In this document: in pieces, positions 22,597-33,899 of the stretch | Position numbering within the stretch: the stretch's first letter is position 1 | Layout of the letters: the number at the start of each line of letters is the position of its first letter | Origin: Zingiber officinale | Lineage: Eukaryota > Streptophyta > Magnoliopsida > Zingiberales > Zingiberaceae | Assembly: GCF_018446385.1 (NCBI RefSeq) | Contig: NC_055986.1 | Span: 80,313,659-80,377,658 of the forward strand | DNA: 64,000 nucleotides | Direction: 5' to 3' | Notes under the pieces: model-generated | What the model was told of the DNA's origin: nothing | Databases searched by the model: none | Seen by the model: the letters and a program-made list of their open reading frames with translations, nothing else | Position numbers and translations under genes: made by a program

Positions 22597-23817
22597 GAAC
22601 TTATTCTCAATTTTTAACTATCTTGGTCGACCAAGTGGACTATATAAGCAGAAATACTTAACCGGTCAAGAATGGCGAGCAACCACACATATATTTTACT
22701 GGATTGTGCAAAAGTAATGTCATGTTTCAAGTTAATATATATTTCTTATTTTGTAAATTTTTCATGTTATAATTTTTTTTATGGTAGGCTTTTCCAAAAC
22801 TTAAATTCTGAAATATCGACATAAGAGTTTGATCATTTCTGTGATGAAGAATTTGCACCATGATTCAAATTATATGTAAGTAGACAATCTAAATTTGGTT
22901 TATACATATCTTAACTTTTAAACATATTATTTAACTTCAGGTTCATGATAATCAAGTTCATGTTAAGAAAGATTTGTTAATCTATCTGTCATGGGGTCCA
23001 AAAGCAATGGTCAACACTTGGCCATCATATTTTATAAATGGATATAATTTTTATACTCAGGAATATAGAATGGAGAAGACTACAATGAATAGTGGGGTTT
23101 ATGTTCAGTCTTCTAATGATTTTTATAATTTGCTGGATGAAATCATAAAGGTAGAATACTCTGACCCAGAAATGTAAGTTATTTTATTGACGTGTCGTTG
23201 GTTTGACTTTGTTAGATGGATGAAGGTGCATCCACAGTATAATTTTTGTTGAAATGAATCATAATAGATTGTATAAGAGATATGAACTATTTATGTTGGC
23301 ACAATAAGTGATTCAAAGGTAGATCTGCTACCTTAATAACCCCCTAGTACCGACCCCATGGATATAGAGGGAGGTAAATATATGTATACAGATGTTAGGT
23401 GCATGGTAGGGTAAATCTCAAGTCGTTAGTTCATGAGAATAGACCCCTGGCCATTACGTCAGAGATGTCATATGCCCACCGTCTGCACTATGCCCTGAGA
23501 GCTACAATAAGTGATTCAAGTATTCTATGTTTCATATTCTAGTTTGAAACATGACAAAATTGATTGATGGATTATTTGTAAAATGAAAGCATAGGAACAA
23601 AAAGTTAGGAACGTTGGGAAGATATTGCATATCAACAAGAGGAAGTTGCGAACATATTTCAAACTGAGAAACATATTATTCCAACATTACGAAATCTCAA
23701 CAGAGTAGTGAAAAATATTGATGCAAGTGAAATTGATGATGATGACAATGACGAGGAGGAGGATAAGGATGAGAATGACAATGACAATGACAATGGCAAT
23801 GAGAACTTTGATTTTTG
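22597..23817 (+). pseudogene. CACTA-1 transposase, C-terminal exons with DUF4216 region
   Basis: It continues the gene cut at 2064: LFSIFNYLGRPSGLYKQKYL resembles the linker after DUF4218. Exon borders are visible: acceptor at 22787, donor GTAAGT near 22877, acceptor TTAACTTCAG at 22940, donor GTAAGT near 23175. The exon from 22941 carries the DUF4216 signature: WPSYFINGYNFYTQEYR, NSGVYVQSSNDF, then KVHPQYNF and NRLYKRYE. A SINE (23317-23503) interrupts it; after the SINE the frame gives IDWWIICKMKA. It finishes with a run of Asp, Glu and Asn codons and a stop at about 23815. Several internal stops show it is inactive. Confidence 0.82.
23301..23519 (-). mobile_element. tRNA-derived SINE with 16-bp target duplications
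   Basis: The body is 23317-23503 (187 bp). ACAATAAGTGATTCAA occurs perfectly at 23301-23316 and 23504-23519, the long duplication typical of LINE-type endonuclease insertion. On the minus strand the head contains GGGCATAGTGCAGACGGTGGGC and then GGGGTCTATTCTC, acceptable matches to polymerase III boxes A and B at usual spacing. Taking out the body and one repeat copy rejoins the transposase reading frame. No long A or T tail is seen. Family name not assigned. Confidence 0.8.
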
Positions 23818-24139
23818 ATGATGGATAAGTTTTGTTATCTTAATATAACAAAAATATAATATTTTATTTTCATATATGATAATGTTTTTTTTAATGTGTA
23901 AATTTAGTTTTAATCTATAAATTTACAAAACTTGTAGCTCAATTAGTTGTCTATATATTGTCTTATTCTTAAATTTATATATTTTATCTGTTAATACACT
24001 ATATTTTTTCCTATATGTCATTAGAGGTGACATCTTGGTGTTTTGTTTCATGCACTTTCTGATATGTTAGCAAATATAGTAAGTTTTTTCATGTTCTTTA
24101 TTATGTATAAAATTTTTATTCACTTTATCATAACAATTT
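23818..24139. other. AT-rich spacer between the two CACTA-1 genes
   Basis: AT-rich sequence between the end of the large transposase gene and the start of the second gene. No ORF or repeat structure was recognised. Confidence 0.4.
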
Positions 24140-25530
24140 TGGTTGACAGTCTCGATGTGGTAGCTATAGACGAAGTACTCTTGTCTAGTTTGCTTCCACA
24201 CCTAGTATTGTCTATTACTACGCCCCCTTTCAGTTGTAAGACCTTCCCATGCACCTTCGCTAACACCTTTCCATTCACCTTCACCAATTCCTTCACCAAT
24301 ACCCACGCAAGTTCCTTTGGCCAAACACTTAGTTGTTGAGATGCAAGACACTCGAGAGCCTATAGTCTCTTACGGAGATTCGTAAGTACTATAAAATATT
24401 TTATTTGTTCAACTATTTTAATTATTTAACATTATTTATTTATAAATTTATGATAGATTTAAAAATTCTATATGTGTAATTCATAAGATTAATAGAATAG
24501 TGAATAACCATTAGGGAGGGGCTTCAATGACGTATATTAGCATTCTAACACCCACAAAAGAGCTCTGATGGAATGAGTTTAATGTATATCATCTTCAGTT
24601 TATATATGAAATTAAAATGAATATAAAATCAATTTTTTTCTATTTCAGCGGATATTCAATTGAGACATGAATGAAGAGTTGAAAATAAAAAGATTTTTTA
24701 AGAAAAAAATTATGGTGATCATATTCAACATATTCAACATGTACTTAATAGTGAAAAGACAATGGGAAAAAGTCACCCTGCATCACTCATAAAAACTAGG
24801 CCAGAATCTTCAATTTTTGGGAAATCGAGGATAGCAAACAAAGGAGTCAACAAAATAAAACAAATCAAACTTATAATTCAAGTGACTTGTTTACGACATA
24901 TGCAGTAGGCTTTATCAATATCGATGAGCATATATATAGATTGATAATTTTTTAACTCTCCCACTAATTTTTGAATCTATTTCATTATTCCATTAATTTT
25001 TTTTTAAAAAAAAAGACAAGACTTTGAGTGGGGATAGAGTTAAAGCAATGAAGGTTTGAATTAATTTTGGATATTAATTTATAACTTATATTTTATTAGT
25101 TATGTATCTGCACTCTCTATATATTATATATATTTCTATTATATCTAATCAAGATTATATACATTACTAAAATATTATTATTATAATTTTATTTTATTTT
25201 TCCTCATGACAATACAAGAAAATATGATGAGCTAGAGCTAGCACAGAGAAGTTCGGGTGCTAGTGATGATAATGGATCTGAGCTCTCTGTTGGTAATAAT
25301 ATGAGTATATGATTAGAGGCGAGTGGAGCACTGAAAGAAGGAAGGATATTGAGAATAAGTTCTTTAGCAGAACCCATAGAGTTGCTGATATATCTTCTTC
25401 CACTCCACTAGTAGTAAAGGCACAAATAGAAAACTTAATTGAAGAGATTTGCAATTTGAAGGGAATAATATTGCAAAGGGATCATGAAATGAGGTACAGA
25501 GATCAGGAAATTAGTGAATTGCATCAATAA
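24140..25530 (+). pseudogene. CACTA-1 second gene (Transposase_24 / TnpA-like)
   Basis: Decayed exons downstream of the transposase in the position of the second CACTA gene. One exon is Ser/Pro-rich (PSHAPSLTPFHSPSPIPSPI) and ends in a GTAAGT donor near 24380. Later fragments include HLQFIYE, then KTRPESSIFGKSRIANKG. A last exon near 25310-25530 has SRTHRVADISSSTP, a segment predicted to be helical and charged (QIENLIEEICNLKGIILQRDHEM) and a stop at 25528-25530. This order is typical of the plant Transposase_24 family. In En/Spm the second protein binds subterminal repeats. Intron borders are only partly visible. Confidence 0.6.
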
Positions 25531-25564
25531 TAGAACTTCATAATACAGCATCTTTGATTACATG

Positions 25565-26452
25565 TGTTGGATCTCGTTGTAGTTTTGATGTAATCAACCA
25601 AATTGAGTTAGGTCCTATTGTATTTGATCCTTGTGTCTAAGTGTGTAGGAGCTTAGGAACATAAGAAGTCGAGTGGAAGACGCAGTTAGTGAGAAGGATG
25701 ACACGGGAAGGGAGCCGACAGACTCAGTGCATTTGAGGGATGAGGTGCTGCGGAAGAGTACACCGGTGGATGAGAAGGATGTGCGCAACGTTCCTAGGGA
25801 TGAGAAGCCAAAGCGGAAGACTGCTCAAGGAGAAGACCTGAAAAAGGGTCCGGGTGAGTCCTATTTCGGTTGGTCGATATCACCTAGGCGATCGGAGTAG
25901 CGGAAGAGCTAAAATGGAGCTGCTGGAGGTGCCTTCAACAAGAGTTGAAGGTGCCTTCGTGACCTTCAGGAAAAAGGTGCCTTCAGGTGGGCTGAAGGCG
26001 CCTTCTAGCCCCATGGAAGGCGCCTTCGACCAGTCAGATTTTGCCATTGGTAGTGGATAAACTTTTATCCACTGGCAGCCCGCTGGAGGCGCCTTCCAGC
26101 TCTATAGAAAGTGCCCTTAAGCCATGGATAAGATTTTTCAGGGGTTATAAAAAGACCCTTGGACTTAGAAAATTAACAACAACTCCTGTATTCTTTTCCT
26201 AGCAATTGCCCGAACGTTCAACAATTGTAAGAGGTTTCGCTACCTACACGAAGGAGATCTGTTAGTGCTTTCATCGTTCTTGGATTAACAATCACCTAGG
26301 TTATAACTAAGTAAATCTTTAGCCTCATCTTTTAAGTTGTTAATTTAAGTTATTATTATTGTTGCTTTTAATTTGAGTTGAAAGAATAGGAAAGGTGTTA
26401 TTTTTCTTTTTCATGCAATTCACCTCCTCTTGTTGGCCCTGCTGCGCCAACA
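25565..26452 (+). mobile_element. Solo LTR, copia-type (888 bp)
   Basis: It starts TGTTGGATCTCG and ends GCGCCAACA. Flanks are ACATG (25560-25564) and TCATG (26453-26457), a 4-of-5 duplication. It belongs to the family of 631-1529 but is more diverged. It contains several palindromic GAAGGCGCCTTC-like motifs between 25930 and 26100. There is no internal region, so it probably arose by LTR-LTR recombination. Confidence 0.85.
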
Positions 26453-26985
26453 TCATGTACTATCTTCTATTATTCACAGAGTCCTTCCTGTCAGTCCCAC
26501 ATCACATTGAGAGTTTTGTTTCTGATGTTGCTTTTACTCATATTTGGTTATCTGAACATGTTCATGTAATAATTAACTTAAGTGTGAATTTTTATCTTGT
26601 GTTGGTCTTTTGTTCTGTTTAATGGTTATTGTGTCAAGACAGGATGGCTCACAGTCCATTGTTTTATTCAAGTAGTTTACCTTATGTCATGCATTGTGTT
26701 TTTCTCCCAATCATGTGGACTTTTATTTATCTTGCATGGTTGTGGTTGTTTCCAGACACGTGGGATAATATTATTATTCTTGTTTAGACATGTGGTTATG
26801 TATTCATATTCCATATGTTGTCATAAGAGGGGATATGTCCGTTTATCAGGTAGGGACACCTCTGGAGCGTGACAATTCTTATCATTCAATCTATGGTTAG
26901 TTGACCATACCACTATATCACCAGTCTTCTTATCAAAAAACTATTCAAATGCCTAGATGGCTAATCCAACCCAATCATCAACTCA
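26453..26985. other. Unassigned sequence between solo LTR and CACTA-2
   Basis: T-rich, with ORFs too short and featureless to support. It may be the end of CACTA-1, but no TAGTG end was found. It might also be part of another LTR, since a stretch ending CTGGAGCGTGACA near 26875 looks LTR-like. No call is made. Confidence 0.3.
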
Positions 26986-26997
26986 CACTACAAGAAA

Positions 26998-27400
26998 AAA
27001 GCTAAACAACAACGCTTTTTTGGCGTTGTCGTATGTACTTAAAAAGTGATGTTGTAGATGGTGTTGTAGAAAGTCATATCAAAGACAACGCTTTAAAAGC
27101 GTTGTGGTTGGTCACAAAGACAACGCTTTTTAAGCGTTGTCTTTTCGTTCTTAAAAAGCGTTGTTATAGATGCTGTTGTAAAAATGCACATATCAAAGAC
27201 AACACTTTAAAAGCGTTGTGGTTGGTCACAAAGACAACACTTTTTAAGCGTTGTCTATTCGTTCTTAAAAAGCGTTGTTAAAGATGCTGTTGTAAAAATG
27301 CACATATCAAAGACAACGCTTTAAAAGCGTTGTGGTTGGTCTCAAAGACATTGTTTTTTAAGCGTTGTCTTTTATTACTTAAAAACGTTGTCTTTTTAAA
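26998..27400. repeat. Left subterminal repeats of CACTA-2 (114-bp tandem units)
   Basis: Units starting ATATCAAAGACAAC lie at 27076, 27190 and 27304, a 114-bp step. Each holds several copies of ACAACGCTTT(T)AA(A)AGCGTTGT, which are near-perfect palindromes. Such arrays are the expected binding sites for a CACTA second protein. Confidence 0.92.
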
Positions 27401-27654
27401 TTTATAAAAATAGTGTTTTCTTAATTAAATAGCAAAATTATAAAAATACTCAAAATTTACATATAATTGAATATCCACAACCACAATCATTTTTATAATA
27501 AGACTATTTAACAAATAAATAAAACTTTATATTATACAAACAAAATGTATACATATTGATCCACAAATTAAATTTGTATCATACAGTTATCCTTAACTTC
27601 ATGACAATAATTTTTCAAACACACAAGTTTTACAAAACCTCATCATTGACTAAC

Positions 27655-27772
27655 CTTGTTGTTGGTGTCCATCGCATGGAATTGCTTCTTTAAGTCCAAG
27701 AATCTCTTCTTCCGAAAGGCTTTCAGCTATCACTCTTAGAGCCATCTTCTTCAACTTGTCATCAAGACACCT
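27655..27772 (-). pseudogene. Captured fragment of a calcium-dependent protein kinase gene
   Basis: The minus strand reads KLKKMALRVIAESLSEEEI followed by LGLKE. This is the junction and first EF-hand helix of plant CDPKs. A one-base shift follows, after which MDTN appears where the EF-hand loop begins, then a possible splice donor (AAG|GTTAGT). Only about 35 codons are present, with no kinase domain, so it is a captured exon piece without function of its own. Confidence 0.75.
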
Positions 27773-28269
27773 GGGGTTGTATGCAATCAAGAAATTTTGT
27801 ATGAAAACTTTCATACATGTAAATCTCGTACTAAATAATATGTCAATGTTATATATACATGTAATTCATACCGTAAGTGTGTTTATATCATAACTGACAA
27901 GTTTTCTTTAGGGCCAACTTCTACTCAAGCTCTTTAAACACTGCATCAAAATAAAAAAATTGGCATTAGTTCTGTGCTAAATGAAAATCATATTTAGAGG
28001 AAAAAGCGGGAGTGCTGTAGATGGATATATTAACCAAGCATATTAATGTTTGACCTGTCTTTACAAGTTCTAAGCATATATATTAACCAAGCATATAACC
28101 TAAGAGGAATAAGTTACAAAATGCTACTTGATGTTTGACCTGTCTTTATTGGATTTTACGGCCCCGGTCTTCTTGTAGCCAGGCACAATGTAATACTTGA
28201 TGTTGACTCTACCTTTGCAGTTGTTTCGGCTTGAGGAGTGGCAAAGAATGGTGGAGTAGAGGATGGATT
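27773..28269. other. Spacer inside CACTA-2
   Basis: Mostly AT-rich. On the minus strand 28140-28260 can be read as a Ser/Thr/Pro-rich segment that may be further WDR75-like coding sequence, but the match is not convincing. A 20-bp stretch around 'ttaaccaagcatat' is repeated near 28030 and 28085. Confidence 0.35.
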
Positions 28270-31200
28270 TTAGGTATTCATCCGTGCCATCGAGGAAATG
28301 ACTTATTCCTCTTAGGTTGCCACAGGAACAGGATCTTCCACATCGAAGAAAAATATTACCCCATTTCCTTTTGCATCAGCATCACCTGCTGAACTGAGAA
28401 GAGCTAAGACGGCGAATTGAGATTCATCATGGGAACAGCTTACGGCTGTAAAAAAATGGGAACCATCAACAAGACAAAAGATTACAATCTTCTAACTACT
28501 CAAAGAGAAAATAGTATAAAGTTAAAGAAATATAAAAAATTCTATAAATATTTCACAAAATGTGAGCTTTGTTTGTAATCATACACCATTCGCAAAGCCA
28601 CGGTAAGTTTATACTGGTCCAACAATGGACTGGTTCTTGCTGCCTATTTTGGACATTTGCAATTTATTAATATTAGTGCATGTATGCTAGAGACACTTGC
28701 AAAATAGAAGCTTTAGGACTCAAGATTGTTGTTGTATAGAACTGTTGACATGAACATCTAAAGTGCCAAAAATGGACTGGTTCTTTTTATTTCATTTTAA
28801 TTTTCTGGTTCTTTTAGTCTTGGATTTATACTACGATCATTTAAGAGCCAAAAAATGCACACCTTCTGTAACAATCCCGTGAGACCAGTACAATGCCAAA
28901 TTTGAAGTACTCCAAACTGAAAGTTGTGGCTTTAAACCGTGTGTATAGGACACCAGATATTCTGATTCCCCAACAAATGAAGGCTTTGTAATTGGCTGTA
29001 CAAGAAAAAGGAAAAAAAAACAGATGTAAGGACATTCACTGCTATTTCGATTTGCCAGATAACAATATAGGCAAAATGATGATTACCGAAAGTGTATCTC
29101 CAATCATAGCCACAAGAATATTGGAATCTGGATCCCATAATGTAATTATAGTCTCAGCTGCAATAGCAAGGACTGATCCATCGGCAGAAAAAGCAGCAGC
29201 TGTTAATGATTTTCCCCTGTCATCAATTCAAAGAAATTAATTTCATGGGAGTTCCACTGCGCAACAACACTATATGATGGGAAAAGAAATATATGCAAGC
29301 AAATAATTTCAAAAAATAGTTTAAAGATTTCACCAATAATTCAATTAAAAAACAAGGCATCCTTTAAATTAAGAAACAGTATCTTTTTTTCATAATTAAT
29401 GTATATACAAAATTGCAAGTTCCATACGCCCAATCAACTGGTTCAGCTCTGAGTAGCATCAAATACAAGTATTACTTTAAATATCTCTGCTTGATTTGAA
29501 AGCTGTCTGCTTCCACAAATTATTTCAATTTCATTCGATACAAATAATTTTTTATGTTAAAATAAATCATAAAAACTAAAAGGCATCAAATGAGCAATGA
29601 TATTAATATAATAAAGGAAAAAACATTTCATTGGCAGCAAAATTTAATACTTGTATGAACCAACAGATTGGCATCTCCAACCAGTTCTCTGGATTGATTC
29701 ATTATTTCTGTCGGCATGAGAACCATGAACCCAAACCTGAAAAATAGATTACTCATTTAATCATTATATACAATGGGGCAACAGAAAGAAAAGAGCCTAA
29801 TAGACACTACCTTAAAATCACCACCATAAGATGATGTGACAGCCATGTTGTGTCCAGGGCGAAATGCAAGAGATGAAACTTGAGCATCACTACATCAGAA
29901 AGTAAAGAAAATATAAAAAGGTGGTTTATTTTATCTGTTAGAGTGGAAGGTGTAAAGGGTTAAAGAAGTGCAAAGAAAACATTAGTCAAGTAGTGAAAAT
30001 CTTATAATTTGTCCTGGAGCTCCGAAGGATAAGATTCATGTAACTGATTCCAAACAGTTGGGACAAACATGGGATGGTAGTAATGATAACGGCAGCAGTA
30101 ACAAAGAACCAAGAATTATTAAGCAGCAGAGAACAACTTGGCAACCAATCACTCAAAGAAGAGCTAAGCCAGCCCACAACCATATGGATCACTCAAGGAT
30201 AAGCAACGTCAGCCCATAACCATATAGACCAGAAATGAAGTTTCAATATAAAATTGATCAACATTTAACTAATTCAAGATTGTCAACTTGAAGAATTTCT
30301 CTAAAATGAGTAATGGTAACAATCAAACTTATCACTCTTTTCCAACAATCAAAAGGTTCAATATGCTGGAATAAGATATGATCTGATCATTCAAGGATGC
30401 TTTTCATATTGCAAAAGAAATGCGTGAATGTGCGGATATAATAACCAAATCATAAGCACCAAAACTATATAGAAATTAAAAACCAATGAAACTTCTGTTA
30501 CATAAAACTAAAGTATCTAGAAAATTGAAAAGGAAATATGTTTGTCTCACTGATATGAAAGACCACATTGGTGTGCCAAATTAAATACTTCTCCAATTGA
30601 CATCATAGAAAATTAAAAGATTGATGGTCCCTATTCGCAAAGTTATGAAAGATTTATAGAATAAATAAACAAAAAAATAAAGAACAATAGATGAAGCTCT
30701 GTTTGTAGTCTTCTTACCTGTGAGGCTCATATATGACAGTGGATAATAAGTACTCTGCCACTAGGGAACCACGAGTCCAGTATTTTAGACAAACCAAACC
30801 CCCTAATTTTTCTTCAGGAATTGTCACATCAATGGTAGCCATTAAGGAGCCATCAAGAGAAATGGCTACAAGAGCCACATATAGCTGCAACCATCGAAGT
30901 ACAAGTACATCCACGAAGAGTTAGCCAAAAATTCAAAGATCTAATTCATCATCTACAAGAATTATGATAGCTATCTATGTTGTAATGCAAAAGTAATTAC
31001 ATGCTTAAAACAAATTATGACAGCAACCAAGCAGATTTTAAGATTGACTCTCTCAAAATGCATCCCCAAGACATTATTTAAATAGGTGCAAATTTGTGAT
31101 CTCGCTCTATTGAAACACAAACTACACACCAATCCTAGCATGGTAGTTTAGCATGAATCTCAGAAATTATTGAGCTTTAAACTAAATTAAATCTCTATCT

Positions 31201-32233
31201 TGTCCCAGACAATCCATGACTGATTACTCCAGCAATAGAAACATGTAATTGAATACCCCACAACTGCCACAAAGAGAGCCTGTGGGAGTTATGACACGTG
31301 CATTTCCAGTTTCCAGCAAATAGGAACCAATTGTGGTACTTTCTAGCTTATATCCCTGCCTTCTATGTGGCTGGCTAATCAGAATCAAAATGGATATTTT
31401 TGTACCCCATAACTGAGTTGTATCAAATATACTTGTTTCTAGTTAATGGAACCCAACAGTAACAGTGATATTTACAGAGCTAATTCCTGGAAGCAATAAT
31501 GTCTTAGCAAAAAATGACCCAAAGAATCCATAAAAATGCAACTCCAATCAAGCTGTTTACAGAAATTTGGCAGTTGGTACAAATAATGCATTCTTTCCAA
31601 ATGTCAAACTACAAATTAGAATTGCTTCTAAACTAACAGCCTACTAATGCATGGACGATTGACTCAAAGAGCTACGGATACAACAGAACAAAAGTTAAGG
31701 TAATAGTCATAACAGATACAGCACCGCAAATATATCTTGATTAGTTAATGGCGTACCATAACGTCATCTGCAGGCTGAAAATTTCTTTTGCACACTTGGA
31801 CCTAAGCAATAAAATAAATATCATGAGAACTTGCTTTTTCTTAAAAGGAAAAAAGAGATGTCAAGCTCTAGATGATAATATCAGAATGCAAAAATAGAGC
31901 CATCACCTCTGAAACCTCATGGTTGTCAAACAAGCTATAGAATTGTACACAATAATCTTCAGTGGAAACAGCAACTAATCCAGTTGTCTGCTCAAATGCA
32001 ACTTGTGTGCAGGATCCTTCATGTTTGAGAGGAAACGAAAAAGGAGGCTGAAGATATACTAGAATATATCAACATACGAAAGTTTATCCAGGAAAGGTTT
32101 TCAGTAAAACTAAGCCAACAAAGCATTGATGTCTAAACCATATGGTATGACAAACCTTGATTCCCGATATGGATTTTGAGATATCCATTGTAGGCATTTT
32201 TAGCAGATGAATGTGATTATCTGAACAAGATAC
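28270..32233 (-). pseudogene. Captured WDR75-like (Utp17, WD-repeat nucleolar protein) gene fragment
   Basis: About nine minus-strand exons with good splice borders: 32156-32233, 31907-32047, 31757-31801, 30718-30884, 29811-29889, about 29650-29736, 29087-29217, 28863-28995 and about 28270-28444. Read in order they give SISGIK, TTGLVAVSTEDYCVQFYS, ISLDGSLMATIDVTIPEEK, SLAFRPGHNMAVTSSYGGDF, WRCQSVGSYK, LTAAAFSADGSVLAIAAETI and the WD-type LWDPDSN. This matches the C-terminal half of plant WDR75 relatives, which act in the small-subunit processome of the nucleolus. Exon 28863-28995 has a frameshift (PQLSVWSTSN is in another frame), and the last exon has a TAA where the family has a Trp-like position. 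The N-terminal half is absent. It is a transduplicated, broken copy. Confidence 0.8.
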
Positions 32234-33217
32234 CTGGAAAAAAATATGAATTAACATTGGCTTCCAAATTTCAATTAAATCAAAACATCAAAAGCAGTAC
32301 AAAGCAATAAAAAGTAGTGTGACAAGTAGAACTATAGAGGTTTATCAATTCTGTATAGGATCATCAGTTGCCAATAATATGCAAAATGCCTGTAGATTTA
32401 CTAAACAGGACCTCCTTATTAAACATATAATAAAAAATGGAAAAAAACCTCATTTTCAATGAAAAAAATAATGTAATGATATATAAGAAGTCTCCTTAGT
32501 TAAGTTGGACATCCTCTTTTGAGTAGGACTTCCTCTTTGATTCCCACGTGATTGAGAACCAGGAATCCTAATTAAAGTGTTTTGGTATTTTAGTCAGATT
32601 GAGCCTCACTTTGACTTCAACAACTCTAAATATATAGTGCCTAGCACAAACTTCATCAGATTATGTACTCATCTATGCAAACCATATTTTTAATCAGTCT
32701 TCATCAGATTATGTACTCATCGATCCGTGCCATCGAGGAATGACTAAATCATGAGAAAATACAATCAGGGGAGGGGGAAAATTGATGCAGTATGAATCCG
32801 GCAAAATGGCTAGTTCGGAAAATAATCAAAAATAAACAAAATCTTATTCTAGAGGGATGGAAGAAATTTTACCTTTCTTTCTTCCGTTCCTCCTACTCTC
32901 GAATCTGCTCTGCGAGGAAGGAACTAAGATCGAAGGGTTCAGAGGAGTTGAGGAGCCGTGAGAAGATTAGGAAGGGTAAGCTGACTTTGATTTTTTTTTG
33001 AGCAGACGACATTTCAAGAAATAATAATAGCATCGAATGCACATTTCATCTCATCCATGTGCCATAACACCACAGGAAGAAGCCAGAAACTGCACTCGTT
33101 TATATAATTAGACCACATGTAACACACTGCCATAAGATCATTAAGTAGGATTTTTTAACATGCTTATACAAACTTCAAACTGTTCATTTGGCATGGAAAC
33201 AGCTGCTGACTCTGATT
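32234..33217. other. Spacer between the two captured genes in CACTA-2
   Basis: AT-rich, without a supportable ORF. 'atccgtgccatcgagga' near 32720 repeats a string found near 28276, and 'aagctgactttgatt' occurs at about 32978 and 33545. These short duplications suggest internal rearrangement during capture. Confidence 0.4.
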
Positions 33218-33469
33218 CTATTCTTCTTTTTTATCAGATTGTGTAGCAGAATTTTTATGAGGTTCCACAAGAGACTCTGTACCTGCATTTAAACCATCAA
33301 CATTTTTTGAAGCAGGCTTGTATGGACAAGCAGCTGGCACCCTTGCAGGCTTTCTGTATTCCCAGCCGAAAAGCCTGTAGATCTTACCGACGATGAGATC
33401 GAAGAGCAGAGGCAAGGCGTTAACGACGGGGATCAAGAACAAAGGCAACAGGCACGCAATACAGACCAT
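33218..33469 (-). CDS. Captured UPF0729-type small membrane protein (83 aa)
   Basis: An undamaged single-exon ORF starting [20 protein letters not shown]. The N-terminal 30 residues are strongly hydrophobic, consistent with one membrane segment or hairpin. Next comes [25 protein letters not shown], a block I recognise from plant UPF0729 (C18orf32-like) proteins, then a low-complexity polar tail. The C-terminus is KKEE, which fits a KKxx endoplasmic-reticulum retrieval motif. Length is about normal for the family. Biochemical function is unknown. It sits inside CACTA-2, upstream of a GA-rich tract and in the same orientation as the WDR75 fragment. Whether this copy is expressed cannot be told; it may be a full-length captured gene or the remnant of a longer one. 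Confidence 0.72.
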   Translation of the reverse strand: MVCIACLLPLFLIPVVNALPLLFDLIVGKIYRLFGWEYRKPARVPAACPYKPASKNVDGLNAGTESLVEPHKNSATQSDKKEE

Positions 33470-33659
33470 CCTGGCGATTGTTCCGCTCGGCGTCTACACT
33501 CCGCTGGATCTGCGTCGAGGGCTCGAGAGATTTGAGAAAGGATAAGCTGACTTTGATTGAGGAGATGGGGAAATGCGAGATTAGGGATCTCGACTTGGAG
33601 GAGTTGGGCCGGCGTGAGGAGTTTTGCGTGAGGAGTTTGGGTCGAGATTAGGGTTCAGA

Positions 33660-33835
33660 GGAGATCACGCGGCAAGGAGAGGAGAAGGCGCTCGTGAAGA
33701 GGAGAAGGCGCTCGTGGAGAGGAGTGGAGAGGAGAAGGCACTCGTGGAGAGGAGAAGGAGAGGAGAAGGCACTCGTGGAGAGGAGTGGAGAGGAGAACTC
33801 GTGGAGAGGAGTGGTGAGGAGAAGGCGCGCGCGCA
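33660..33835. repeat. GA-rich minisatellite in CACTA-2
   Basis: Degenerate repeats built from 'ctcgtggagaggag' and 'tggagaggagaagg'. It lies upstream of the UPF0729 start on its strand and could be part of its 5' region. Overlapping ORFs here are low-complexity artefacts. Confidence 0.8.
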
Positions 33836-33899
33836 TTGAGGGTTTAGAGTTTAGCAAAGCGAGGGCTGCGAATTTATTTTAAGTGAGTTTAGGGGAAAC

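Noticed and set aside
27033-27281. 82-codon ORF in the CACTA-2 left end
   Set aside because: It is the translation of the 114-bp palindromic repeats (same phrase twice), not a gene.
28270-33469. A resident host locus with a WDR75 gene and a UPF0729 gene
   Set aside because: CACTA ends, subterminal repeats and exact TCA duplication enclose them, the WDR75 copy lacks its N-terminal half, and coding lesions are present.
33624-33882. Overlapping ORFs on both strands in the GA-rich tract
   Set aside because: Low-complexity Arg/Glu/Lys or Ser/Leu translations of a minisatellite; no family features.
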